Positions 8,998-19,336 of a stretch of DNA of 64,000 bases are shown here, piece after piece. How positions within the stretch are numbered: the first letter of the stretch is position 1; each line of letters starts with the position of its first letter. Source of the DNA: Adiantum capillus-veneris. Taxonomy: Eukaryota; Streptophyta; Polypodiopsida; Polypodiales; Pteridaceae. Location of the stretch: contig CM043959.1 in the NCBI GenBank assembly GCA_014529385.2, positions 896,358 to 960,357 on the forward strand, given 5' to 3'. The notes beneath the pieces are model-generated. The model was not told the DNA's origin, searched no databases, and worked only from the letters and a program-made list of their open reading frames with translations. Position numbers and translations under genes: made by a program.

Positions 8998-10836
8998 TTG
9001 AAAATGTTTTCACCTGAAGAAAAGGACGCCAAGATTTTTTTTTCTCCACACTCATGCCGATTGCTTTTGAGAGGGCCTGAAGATCATACCATTGATCTCA
9101 AATCTGGAAGCACGCCACCGAATCGGCCACCTTATCGTGTGAGCCGAGTACAGAATGAAAAGATTATGAACCCAGTGAAAGACCTCTTGGAAAAGGGTCT
9201 TGTCCAGCCTAGTACTTCACCGTATTGCTCTCCAGTGTTGTTGGTTTTGAAGAAAGACGGATCTTGGAGAATGTGCATCGATTATAGCACTCTCAACGAA
9301 ATCACCATCAAGAACAGATTTCCGATTCCTAGGATCGATGATATACTCGACAGGTTACAGGGATCCTCGTGCTTTAGCAGGATTGACTTGAAGAGTGGAT
9401 ATCATCAGATCAGGATAGCGCCAGGAGATGTCTACAAGACAGCTTTTCGGACGACTTTTGGGTTATTTGAGTTTTTGGTGATGCCTTTTGGCTTAACCAA
9501 TGCTCGTGCGACATTTAACCGGATGATGGATAGGATTTTTCGAGAGTACAGGCTATTTGTTGACACTTTCTTTGACGACATCATTGTTTTCTCCAAAAAT
9601 GAGGCAGAACACAGAGATCATCTGCTTCAAGTCTTTCAGGCATTACGAGATCACACATTAGTGATTAATGCTAAGAAAAGTGAATTTTTCCTACCAGAGA
9701 TACACTTTTTGGGACACATTGTGTCAACAGCAGGAGTGCAAATGAACCCGGCCAAGATAGAGACTATCCGTGATTGGCCCGATTTGAGGAATGTCCATGA
9801 AGTTAGAAGCTTCTTGGGACTGTGTTCGTACTACAGGCGGTTCATACGAAAGTTTGCAGAGGTTGCTTCCCCTTTGCATACCTTGACACAGAAAGGAGTA
9901 CCTTTTTCGTGGGGACCCACAAAGGTGACTACCTTTCGGACATTGAAAGAGAAATTGACTACGGGACCTATTTTGACTTTGCCGGACTTGCAGAAGTCAT
10001 TTGAAGTATATTGTGATGCTTGTGGTCGTAGTCTGGGTGCGGTCTTGATGCAAGAAGGCCATGTCATAGCTTACGAGAGCCGTTTGTTCTCTAGGCCGGA
10101 GATGACAGCACAAATCTATGGGAAAGAGCTTTTGGCTGTTATCCACGCTCTTACTCAGTGGCGGCATTACCTACTCGGAGCGGATTTTACTATCTTTACA
10201 GACCATCAGAGTTTGCGCTACTTGTCACAGAAGCAGCTTTCGGAAAAGCAGATGCGGTGGGTGAACATCTTGTCACAGTTCCACTTCCAGATTGTCCATG
10301 TGCAGGGACAGAAGAATGTGGTGGCAAATGCTTTGTCTCGAAAACCGTTGGTTCTGGCTATTTCCGCGATACATCATAGGAGCTTCGAGGATATGGTCGA
10401 TCAGTGTGCCACAGATACAGATTTTGCAGATATTTTCACACGGATACGGGATGGGGAGACAGTAGCTGGATACTCCCTTCGAGAAGGCTACTTGATGAAA
10501 AAGACTATGTTATGTGTTACACAGCCGTTGAGGGAAAAGGTTATGACTGATTGCCACTGTCCACCTTTTACGGGTCACCGCGGCATTGCTACCACCATGA
10601 AAGGGGTAGAGAGAGATTTCTTTTGGCGGAGACTGAAGAAGGATGTGGAAGAGTTTGTGCGCAGTTGCTTGGTATGCCAGAAGGTCAAGTTTGACAGGCA
10701 TAAGGCACAGGGATTGTTACAGCCTTTACCCATACCCACCCGCCCCTCGGAAAATATTGAAATGGATTTCATTTTTTTTTATCCCCTGAGAATACAGAAT
10801 GATCACGATGATTTTCCGATTACATGGCACGCCTGA
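8998..10836 (+). pseudogene. Pol of gypsy A-2: reverse transcriptase, RNase H, integrase N-terminus
   Basis: A 612-codon open stretch. RT motifs: PPYRVSRVQNEKI lead-in, the [11 protein letters not shown] region, MPFGLTNA (about 9482) and the catalytic FFDDI with Asp-Asp at 9574-9579. RNase H follows (FEVYCDACGRSLGAVL, KELLAVIHAL, TDHQSLRYL) to about 10340. The integrase HHCC zinc domain (HCPPFTGHRG...CLVCQK) lies at about 10555-10690. At about 10775-10800 the integrase core is cut by a deletion of roughly 110 bp relative to A-3, removing the stretch after the first catalytic Asp. RT copies the RNA to DNA, and integrase would insert it. Confidence 0.92.
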
Positions 10837-11718
10837 GACGATTGTCTCCGACATAGACCCCAGATTTATGAGTTTGTTTTGGAAGGCAATTTGGGAGAAC
10901 ATTGGCACGCGGTTGCAGCTCTTGTCATCGTTCCACTTGCAGACTGACGGGCAATTTGAGATTGCCAATTCAGCGATTTTAGATTTATTGAAGTCTTGTA
11001 TCTCGGATCAGAAGACTCAATGGGAAAAGAACCTATCTTTGGTGGAATTTGCCTACAATAACACGATACACTCTTCGACGGGGAAGACGCCATGTGAGAT
11101 TGTTGAAACTGCTGCGAAGGTTCCATCCTTCCTGAGCACGAAAGATTAGAAATTTGAAGCGGATGAATATTCGCGAGACTTGGATACGGCTTTTGCCAAG
11201 GTTCTCGAGACTTTGCAGAAGTCTCAAGAACGACAGAAAAAGGCAGCGGATCGCCATCGTCGCGACTGGAAACTGAAGGAGGATGATTGGGTGCTCTTAC
11301 TTTTGAGAAGGCACGCCTAAGAAAGAAAAAGGGAAAGGAGAGGCTTTTTCCAAAGCTTAGTATGTGATACTACAGACCTTTCCAAATTACTGACAAGATA
11401 AATGATGTCTCCTTCCGATTGAAACTGCCAGATACTTGGAGGATTCATAATGCATTGCATGTGAGTCTCTTGAAACCTGTTAAGGGTGATGTGCCTGATG
11501 ATGGGGAGCCTGATGAGCAACCCAAAGTGGAAGAAAACGAGGAGATCCTTGTTCTTGAACAGATTTTGGCACATAATGATATGAAGAAAGGTAAAGTCCG
11601 AAGGCGGTTCTTGGTTAAGTTCAAGAACTTTCCTGCATTTGATGCGAAGTGGATGGAGGAGGAGGACCTAGCAGATACATCTCGGATTGTGAAACTTTAC
11701 CTCGATGTTTTGGTTTAG
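10799..11718 (+). pseudogene. Integrase core remnant and chromodomain-like C-terminus of A-2
   Basis: The integrase core resumes at HGTPETIVSDIDPRF (second catalytic Asp, here with DIDPRF instead of the usual DRDPRF). It continues through QTDGQFEIANSAIL, where the expected catalytic Glu is at FEIAN, to a stop at 11147-11149. The C-terminal segment (11419-11718) has WRIHNALHVSLLKP followed by an RRRFLVKFKNFPAFDAKWMEE motif, the chromodomain-like fold that marks chromoviruses and is thought to direct insertion to heterochromatin. Frames shift between 11150 and 11419. Confidence 0.88.
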
Positions 11719-12323
11719 CATAGTCTACTCCAAACGGAACCCAGAATTCAGCTTGGCCGGAGATCTGGTGCAGTGGGATGCACAAGAGGGGAGTCACTCC
11801 ACTCCTTTGTCAACAGATGCCTCGATTTTGATACTAAAGTCATTGATGTCTCTTTGAGCTTCAGGGATACTGAGAGCTGACAGTATTCTGTTGGATGACT
11901 TTATGAAATGGAATTCCTGATTATGATACTGATTTGTTCTCGACTTCTTGTGAGTGCAAGAAATGATAGAGGAAATGACTGCAGCATTTTGGTCTACTTG
12001 ATCTCGAATAGACATGGTTGCAATAGGGGTTAGTCAATCGGACATCGATGAGGTCCCGATTGGACCTAGATGTGATTGCTAGCTACATTGCCGATAAATC
12101 ATGGTCTAAGATCCGAATGAATGTTGAATGTCATGTGATGTCCTGTGATGTCTGGTGATGTCCTGTGATGTCGTGTGATGTGACTGTCGATTTTGTACAT
12201 GTGCTAGATGTGTGTTCCTAGTACATAGGTACTAACAGTCAGTGTCTGCTAAGACGGTTTGTGGCTTTTGTCGATTTTGCAAGCGTAATCGCGGTCGATT
12301 ACAATGCTTTCAAGAGGGGGGTA
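11719..12323 (+). other. A-2 3' noncoding region with 10-bp repeats and polypurine tract
   Basis: No ORF. Five 10-bp repeats of the form TCNTGTGATG sit at 12131-12180, and the matching region of A-3 (near 17760) has fewer. The polypurine tract AAGAGGGGGG (12312-12321), which primes second-strand DNA, directly precedes the 3' LTR. Confidence 0.8.
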
Positions 12324-12873
12324 TGTCACAAAGTGATGACGTGGCGGACAGCAGAAACCCTAATTTCTGCCAGAAACCCTAAAATTCTTGCAAACCCTAA
12401 TTTTTGCCAGAAACCCTAAATTCCAAAAATCGCGGAGGCGGATTTTTTTTTTTTTTTCCTTTAAATTTGGGAAAATGATGAGCGACGCGAATTTTGCTTT
12501 TGCTTTTTTTATAAAAAAAAGAGAAAAGACTCTCTAAGAGAGAGAGAGAACTGATGCTTTTGATTTTAAAAGCTTTTGGGGCTCTGCTTTTGGGCATCCC
12601 TTGTAACCTTTAAATTAGTGGTGAGGGCCTCACTTCTTAGAGCATCTGGACGCAGAGTCTGAGAGTGAAACCCTAACCGCTCTCTTGTACTTTGATAGAT
12701 TGAATAATATAAAAAGAAATACCAAAAGGGGCGCCAGTCTTTGGGGCCAATATCTCTAGGCACGGAACTCCGCCGGGCCAGTGCAAATCTATTGTGATCT
12801 GTGAATTGTTTTGAAGTGGTTATTTGGTGTTGTCGCTGTTGATTCTTGACTTCGAGTGTCCAAGTCTGTTACA
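12324..12873 (+). repeat. 3' LTR of A-2
   Basis: 550 bp, TGTCACAAAGTG...TCTGTTACA, followed by TSD CCACG (12874-12878). It carries a poly-T run near 12445-12460 where the 5' LTR is A/T mixed. Confidence 0.93.
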
Positions 12874-13960
12874 CCACGCCTGTGAACCAGGTGCATTTGA
12901 TGCGAAAGTTGGTGAATATGCAGCTTGATGACTCGAAGTCAGCTTCTGAGCATTTGAGTGCTTTTACTGGTGTGTTGAGTCAGTTGCGGGACACTGGGCT
13001 TCAGCAATTCGATGATAAGCTGAAAGCTATTTTCTTGCTTACGACATTGCCAGATACTTGGGAAACTTTGGTTGTCTCCTTGAGCAACAGTCCCACCCTC
13101 ACTTAAGACGGTGTGAGAGGGTCTATTCTCAATGAAGAGATTAGACGCAAGTCTAGTGGGGAAGGTGGCAGTTCTGCCTACAATGCAAGAGGTAGAAACC
13201 AAAAGCATGATGCGAGCAACAAGACTCAAAATAGAAGTAAGAGCAAAACAAAAGATAAGAATGTCACTTGATATCAATGTGGCAGAAAGGGTCACAAGAA
13301 ACCCGATTGTAGGTATTTCAAGAAAGAGAAGGAAAAGAAGAAGGAAACGCAAGAAAAGAAGAAGAAAGATGAGAAGAAAGGGGAAAAATCAACAGGTGAT
13401 TCCTCTAGGGATACTGAGAATGCGAATGTATCCTCTAGTGTGGTCATTGAGGAGTTGTCAGACCTTGAGGAAATTTTGGTTGTGGCTTCATGTCCCTCAG
13501 ATTTGGTGATAGCTAATGTAGAAGACATGCTTATCTCGAAGAAAAATGTCATTGATGCATTACTTAGTGCTAATGATGGCCTATCCCAGTCTTGGATAGA
13601 ATCCTCCCAGTCTTGGATAGTGGATTCTGGTGCTTCATTCCATGTGACTCCATCTTTGGAGTGTGTTTTGCTACATATGCTGCAGGCAATTATGGCAAGG
13701 TATACCTTGGTGATAATTTTGCTTGCAATATTGAGGGAATGGGTACTATGCGTTTGGCTCTTAACAATGGTCAAGAGCTTGTGTTGAATGATGTCAGGTT
13801 TGTACTAGGCATTAAGAAAGTCTGCTATCCGTTGGCCAATTGGATGCACATGGTTATATGACCATTTTTGTTGGGGGGTTCATGGAAGTTGCTTAAGGGC
13901 TCTATGCTTGTTGCAAAAGGGTCTAAAAGAGGTACTCTGTACTATTTATGATGCAAAGCT
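12874..13960 (+). pseudogene. Copia-1 gag second part, zinc knuckle and protease
   Basis: The gag frame resumes after A-2 (MRKLVNMQLDD, LLTTLPDTWETLVVSLSNS). A stop lies at 13104-13106. The zinc knuckle region (about 13265-13310) reads YQCGRKGHKKPDC, but its first Cys codon is TGA, so both finger and frame are lost. A Lys/Glu-rich linker follows. The aspartic protease start WIVDSGASFHVT is at about 13616-13651, with the catalytic D-S-G intact. The frame then shifts twice between 13650 and 13960. The pre-integrase part (LYNNGQELVLNDVRF-like) is recognisable. Confidence 0.85.
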
Positions 13961-15013
13961 TTGCCTGGCAAGTTTCTTGCTATTGCTCAAGTTGCTTCGC
14001 ACACGGAATTGTGGCATGAGAGACTTGGCCATATGAGCCAAAAGGGTATTGATGTGCTTTCCTCTCTGAAGAGGGTTGATGTAAAAGGCAAAAACTTGGA
14101 TTTTTGTAACGATTGTCTTTATAAAAAGCAAAAGAAATCTTCTTATTACTCTAGTGTCTCTCGCAAAGCTAATCCTCTTGATCTGATTCACTCCGATGTA
14201 TGCACTATGCCTGTTAAGTCTCTTGGTGGTGCATTGTATTTTGTTACATTCATTGATGACTCTACTAGGAAAGGATGGGTGCATTTGTTGAAAAGTAAGA
14301 GTGAGACTTTTAATGCTTTTAAGAAGTTTCATGCTTTTGTCACTAAGCAAAAGAGTACTAAGCTTAAATGTCTCAGATTTGATAATGAAGGAGAATATGT
14401 ATCTGCTGAATTTCAACGTTTTTGTGATGAAAATGGAATTAAAAGGGAATTGACAACCCCTTATAATCCGTCTTCTAATGGTGTGGCTGAGAGGTATAAT
14501 CGTACTTTATGCGAGAGAGTGCGTTGCATGTTGTCCACCGCTAATCTTTCCCAAGAATTTTGGGGGAAGGCATTGAAAACTGCAGTTCATATTTGCAATC
14601 GCTCTCCTAATAGTACGCTAAAAAATGACATTCCAAAGGAGGTTTGGTCTGGCAAACCTGCCTCTTATGATCATTTGAGAGTAATTGGTTGCGAAGCTTT
14701 TGTTCATGTACGCAATGACTTGAGAACAAAGCTTGATATGAAGTCCATTAAAGGAGCCTTCCCATGTTATGGGGAAGAAGGTGAAATGGGCTATAGAGTG
14801 TGGTTACCACAGTTTAGAAAGGTAATACGCAGCCGAGATGTAGTGTTCAATGAGACAAAATTGCTTAATTTGCTACAAAATCAGATGATGACAAGAAAAC
14901 AGTCAGATTTCAACCTTCCATGCCACCCATTGATGTTGAAAAAGAGCCTCATGATGCATTACCGAAAGCTGAAATTGATAATTGGTTGGTTAACCTTGAG
15001 CCAGAAGAGGTAG
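13961..15013 (+). pseudogene. Copia-1 integrase
   Basis: A 350-codon open stretch. The pre-integrase zinc motif LWHERLGHMSQKGI is near its start. The integrase core has HSDVCTM (first Asp), CLRFDNEGEY (second Asp) and NGVAERYNRTL (Glu). The Asp-to-Glu spacing is 35 residues, the canonical D35E value. The usual RSDNGGEY is changed to RFDNEGEY. The frame is lost near 14900-15010 before the RT part, which opens in another frame at 14920. Confidence 0.92.
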
Positions 15014-16211
15014 GACATGATTTTGATGCTCCTAATGAGGATGGACAACCACCTGAATTGGCTGAAAATGATTTTCAGCAGCATGATAGAGCTGAAAATG
15101 AGTTGCCTTATGATGTAGAACCGTTGCTAGAGAATGTAGATCATTGGGTACGCAGGTCAACTCGTTTGAGAAGGCAACCGCAGAGATTTAATCCCTCTTT
15201 GCATCATGTAATGTTGACAGATGAGGGTGAACCTCTTACTTATAAAGAGGCTAAGTCATGTGAGTCAAGCAGTAAGTGGGAGCTTGCAATGCAAGAGGAA
15301 ATGAAATCCTTGTATGCAAATGATACTTGGGATCTTGTGCCATTGCCTAAAGGGAGAAAGGCTCTTCCTAACAAATGGGTATACAAGATTAAGATTGAGG
15401 ATGAAAAACCCAAGTACAATGCAAGATTGGTTGCAAAAGGATATGCACAAAAAGAAGGAATTGATTTTCAAGAAATCTTTTCTCCTGTTGTACAGCTTAC
15501 AACTTTACGTGTCCTTTTTGCCCTCGTTGCGGTTCTTGATTTGGAATTGAATCAAATGGATGTAAAGACAGCGTTTTTGCATGGTTACATTGAAGAGGAC
15601 ATATACATGAAACAACCTAAAGGTTTTGTAGTTCCTACACACGAGGAACTTGTATGCAAACTGAAAAGGGCTCTGTATGGTCTGAAACAATCATCACGGC
15701 AGTGGTATAAGAAGTTTGACACTTTTATGCTGTCTCAAGGCTTTAAACGCTGCAATGCAGATCATTGTTTGTATACGAAAAGGGATGAAGATGGTACTCC
15801 CATCATTCTTGTTCTCTATGTTGATGACATGTTGCTTGCCGGGAAACATAAGACTAGTCTTGATGCTCTGAAACGTAAGCTAAATTCAGCATTTGCTATG
15901 AAGGATTTGGGTGATGCAGAGCATATTTTGGGCATGCGTATTAAAAGAGATAGAAAGGTGAAATTGTTGTTTTTATCTCAAGAAAGGTACATTGCAAAAG
16001 TACTTGACAGATCTAATATGGCTAATGCTAAGTCTCTTGGGGTACCTTTACTTCCATACACTAAGCTTAGCAAGGCAGATTGCCCAAAGGATGAGGTGGC
16101 ATTGAAAGCAATGAAGGGAATCCTTTATGCATCAGCTTGTGGTTCTCTTATGTATGCTATGGTTGCCACTCGTCCCGACATTGCTTATGCAGTGGGAGTT
16201 GTTAGTCGATA
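14920..16211 (+). pseudogene. Copia-1 reverse transcriptase, truncated
   Basis: RT motifs in order: NDTWDLVPLPKGRKAL, NKWVYKIK, QEIFSPVVQLTTLRVL, MDVKTAFLHGY, LYGLKQSSRQW, and YVDDMLLAG with the catalytic Asp-Asp codons at 15823-15828. It continues to ATRPDIAYAVGVVSRY, where the sequence switches at 16212 into a reversed LTR. RNase H and the 3' LTR are missing. The ORF runs on for 37 codons in LTR sequence without meaning. Confidence 0.93.
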
Positions 16212-16838
16212 TGTAACAGACTTGGACACTCCAAGTCGAGAATCAATCACGACAGCACCAAATAACCACTTCAAACAATTCACAGATCACAATAGATTTG
16301 CACCGACGGAGTTCCGTGCCTAGAGGTATTGGCCCCAAAGACTGGCGCCCCTTTCGGTATTTCTTTATGTATTAAATCAATGTCAGAGTACAATGAGCAA
16401 TTAGGGTTTCACTCTCAAGACTCTGCGTCCAGATGCTCTGAGAAGTGAGCCCTAATCCGCATATTTAAATGTTACAAGGGATGCCCAATAGCAGAGCCCC
16501 AAAAGCTTGAAAGCAAAAGCAGTTTCTCTCTCTCTCTCTCTCTCAATAAGAGCCAAAAATAAAGCAAGTTCTTTCTTCCTCTCTCTTTCTCTCAACGCGT
16601 AGCCCGAAAAAGCCCAAAAACTACAAATTGCGTTGCCAGGTGCTTTCTCTCAACTTCCGCTTTTTCTGCCGCAAATTCCGGAATCACCGTACACTGGCCC
16701 ACGTGGCAGATTTTAGGGTTTCAGCCAATTAGGGTTTCAACCAGCAGTTAGGGTTAGGGTTTCCAAAAATTAGGGTTTCTACAAAATTAGGGTTTCTGGC
16801 AGAAAATAGGGTTTGCACGATTTTTAGGGTTTCTATCA
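16212..16838 (-). repeat. Truncated family A-like LTR
   Basis: On the minus strand this ends TCTGTTACA at 16212, like family A. Its middle (GCGTTGCCAGG, CGTGGCAG) is closer to the solo LTR at 168-948. Six TTAGGGTTT motifs lie between 16710 and 16835. The expected outer end (GTGACA) is missing, so the unit is cut at about 16838. The left flank is Copia-1 RT and the right flank is element H, so it marks a rearrangement point rather than a clean insertion. Confidence 0.8.
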
Positions 16839-17045
16839 ACTCAGAAAACATCTCACTTATATGATGTGGAGTTAGCAGATGGATCAATTTTAACTTGTGA
16901 TGAGACGGTTTGACAGTTGCAGTTCGATATTCAAAATTACGCAGATAAAGCGGATTTCGAGGTCATGCCTTTATCTTATTACGACATGATTCTTTGTCAG
17001 CATTGGTTATTTCAATACGATCCAGCCATTAGCTTTCGAGGACAT
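16839..17045 (+). pseudogene. Protease fragment of element H
   Basis: Plus-strand translation gives VELADGSILTCDETV, a stop at 16912-16914, then QLQFDIQNYADKADFEVMPL and YYDMILCQHWLFQYDPAISF. This is the C-terminal half of a gypsy retropepsin with its flap and ILG-type strand. It stops at the A-3 insertion (17046). Joined to the sequence at 3468 after removing one 5-bp repeat, it reads straight on in frame (FRGH then TINLFKDGRE). Confidence 0.75.
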
Positions 17046-17631
17046 TGTAACAGACTTGGACACTCCAAGTCAAGAATCAATCACGACAGCACCAAATAAC
17101 CACTTCAAACAATTCACAGATCACAATAGATTTGCACTGGCTTGGCGGAGTTCCGTGCCTAGAGATATTGGCCCCAAAGACTGGCGCCCCTTTCGGTATT
17201 TCTATTTGTATTAATCAATCTTCAAAGTACAAGAGAGCGTTTAGGGTTTCACTCTCAGACTCTGCGTCCAGATGCTCTGAGAAGTGAGACCCTCACCACT
17301 TATTTAAAGGTTACAAGGGATGCCCAAAAGCAGAGCCCCAAAAGCAAAGCCCCAAAAGCTTGAAAGCAAAAGCAGATTCTCTCTCTCTCTCTCAATGAGA
17401 GCAAGTAAAAAGCAAGTTCTCTTTTTCCCAAATCATAGCAAAAAGCTAAGATTTGCGTCGCTCAAAATTTCCACCAAAAAATAATAATAATAATAATTCA
17501 CTTCCGCGATTTCCGGAAATTAGGGTTTATGGCAAAAATTAGGATTTGCAGGAATTTTAGAGTTTTTTGGCAGAAATTAGGGTTTCTGCTGTCGGTAGCC
17601 ACGTCATCACTTTGTGACATACCCCCCTCTT
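17046..17631 (-). repeat. 3' LTR of A-3 with polypurine tract
   Basis: 574-bp LTR (17046-17619), then the reversed polypurine tract TACCCCCCTCTT (17620-17631). It is closer to the A-1 LTR than to the A-2 LTRs. Confidence 0.92.
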
Positions 17632-18239
17632 GAAAGCATTGTAATCGACCGCGATTACGCCTACAAAACCGACAGAAGCCATAAACCATCTTAGCAGACA
17701 CTGACTGTTAGTACCTACGTACTAGGAACACACATCTAGCACATGTACCAAATCGACAGTCACATCACACAACATCAAAGGACATCACATGGCATTCAAT
17801 ATTCATTCGGATCTTAGACCATGATTTATCGGCAATGTAGCTAGCAATCGAATCTAGGTCCAATCGGGACCTCATCGATGTCCGATTGACTAACCCCTAT
17901 TGCAACCATGTCTATTCGAGATCAATCAGACCAAAATGTCGCAGTCATTTCGTCTATCAGTTCCTGCACTTAAAAAGAAGTGAAGAACAAATCAGTATCA
18001 TAATCAGGAATTCCATTTCATAAAGTCATACAACAGAATACTGTCAGCTTTCAGTATCCTTGAAGCTCAAAGAGACATCAGTGACTTTAGTATCTAACTC
18101 AAGGCATCTGTTGACAAAGGAACGGAGTGACTCCCCTCTTGTGCATCCCACTGCACCAGATCTCCGGCCAAGCTGAATTCTGGGTTCCGTTTGGAATAGA
18201 CTATGCTAAAACAAAAGCATCGAGGTAAAGTTTCACAAT
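17632..18239 (-). other. A-3 3' noncoding region
   Basis: Matches 11719-12311 of A-2 in reverse. No gene is visible. Confidence 0.75.
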
Positions 18240-19265
18240 CTAAGGAGTATCTGTATGGTCCTCCTCCTCCATCCACTTCGCATCTAATGCAGGATAGTTC
18301 TTGAACTTAACCAAGAACCGCCTTCGGACTTTACCTTTATTCTTCGTATCCTTATGTGCCAAAATCTGTTCAAGAACAAGGATCTCCTCGTTTTCTTCCA
18401 CTTCGGGTTGCTCATCGGGCTCCCCATCATCAGGCACATCACCTTTAAAAGGTTTCAAGAGACTCATACGGAATGCATTGTGAATCCTCCAAGTATCTGG
18501 CAGTTTCAATCGGAAGGAGATATCATTTATCTTTTCAGTGATCTGAAAAGGTCCATAGTATCGCATACTAAGCTTTGGAAAAAGCCTCTCCTTTCCCTTT
18601 TTCTTTCTTAGGCGTGCCTTCTCAAAACGTAAGAGCACCCAATCATCTTCCTTCAATTTCAAATCGCGACGATGGCGATCCGCTACCTTTTTCTGTCGTT
18701 CTTGAAACTTCTGCAAAGTCTCGCGAACCTTGGCAAAAGCCGTATCCAAATCTCGCGTATATTTATTCGCTTCAAAGATCTTATCTTTCGTGCTTAGGAA
18801 GGGTGGAATTTGCCTACAATAACACGATACACTCTTCGACGGGGAAGGCGCCATTTGAGATTGTTGAAGGTGCTACGAAGGTTCCAACAAAGGTAAGTAC
18901 TTTTCCCATTGAGTCTTCTGATCCGAGATATAAGACTTCAATAAATCTAAAATCACTGAATTGGCAATCTCAAATTGCCCGTTAGTCTGCGGGTGGAACG
19001 ATGACGAGAACTGCAACCGCGTGCCAATGTTCTCCCATATTGCCTTCCAAAACAAACTCGTAAATCTAGGGTCTCTATCAGAGACAATCGTCTCAGGCAT
19101 GCCATGTAATATGAAGATCTGGGCCACAAACAGTCTCGCTAAGTGATCCGGCTTGACTGTTTTCTTCACTGGAATGAAATGAGCTTGCTTGCTAAATCTG
19201 TCAATAACAGTCCAAATACCATCGTGGCCACTCTGTGTTCTCGGGAGATCAAAAATGAAATCCAT
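18240..19265 (-). pseudogene. A-3 integrase core and chromodomain-like C-terminus, with an internal inversion
   Basis: The integrase core starts MDFIFDLPRTQSGHDG (19265; first Asp), then VSDRDPRFTSLFW (second Asp) and TNGQFEIAN (Glu). At 18886-18804 the segment that should encode VEFAYNNTIHSSTGK is inverted, which ends the frame. After it the sequence resumes (FLSTKDKIFEANKY) and runs through the DWVLLRFEKARL and SMRYYGPFQI motifs to LPDTWRIHNAF and the chromodomain-like KNYPALDAKWMEEED (stop near 18240). This copy keeps the part of the integrase core that A-2 lost. Confidence 0.9.
18804..18886. other. 83-bp inversion inside the A-3 integrase gene
   Basis: A-3 is on the minus strand, but this segment reads in the plus direction, matching 11041-11125 of A-2 in forward orientation. 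It is bounded by TGGAA (18804-18808) and TTCCA (18882-18886), the short inverted repeats at which it flipped. Sequence on both sides stays colinear with A-2. Confidence 0.9.
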
Positions 19266-19289
19266 TGCAATACTTTCCCAGGGGCGGGT

Positions 19290-19330
19290 GGGTATGGGTA
19301 AAGGCTGGTGGGTATGGGTAAAGGCTGTAA
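19290..19330. repeat. Short tandem duplication in A-3
   Basis: GGTGGGTATGGGTAAAGGCT occurs twice in direct succession. A-2 has one copy at the matching place (about 10730). Confidence 0.85.
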
Positions 19331-19336
19331 CAATCC

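Larger units (their letters stand above)
6362..12873 (+). mobile_element. Gypsy A-2: complete chromovirus-type element, TSD CCACG
   Basis: 6512 bp with LTRs at 6362-6913 and 12324-12873. The PBS TGGTATCAGAGCAC lies at 6915-6928 and the polypurine tract AAGAGGGGGG at 12312-12321. Flanking CCACG (6357-6361 and 12874-12878) is a perfect TSD. Domain order gag, protease, RT, RNase H, integrase, chromodomain-like C-terminus places it with plant chromoviruses. It is not autonomous: gag has two stops and two frameshifts, the protease active site is deleted and the integrase core is deleted in part. Confidence 0.95.
5037..16211 (+). mobile_element. Copia-1: Ty1/copia element split by nested gypsy A-2, 3' end lost
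   Basis: Parts in order: 5' LTR (5037-5311), tRNA-Met PBS (5314-5327), leader, gag (6059-6361 and 12874 on), protease, integrase (13961-15013) and RT (14920-16211). Gypsy A-2 sits in gag with TSD CCACG, so Copia-1 is older than A-2. The RT/RNase H reading frame stops abruptly at 16211, where a truncated LTR of another element begins. The rest of RNase H and the 3' LTR are missing. The 5' flank is AAAGG, but its partner TSD is not in the window. Confidence 0.9.

Noticed and set aside
16324-16560. Extension of the Copia-1 RT ORF into a novel C-terminus
   Set aside because: The last 37 codons are reversed LTR sequence read through the junction at 16212.
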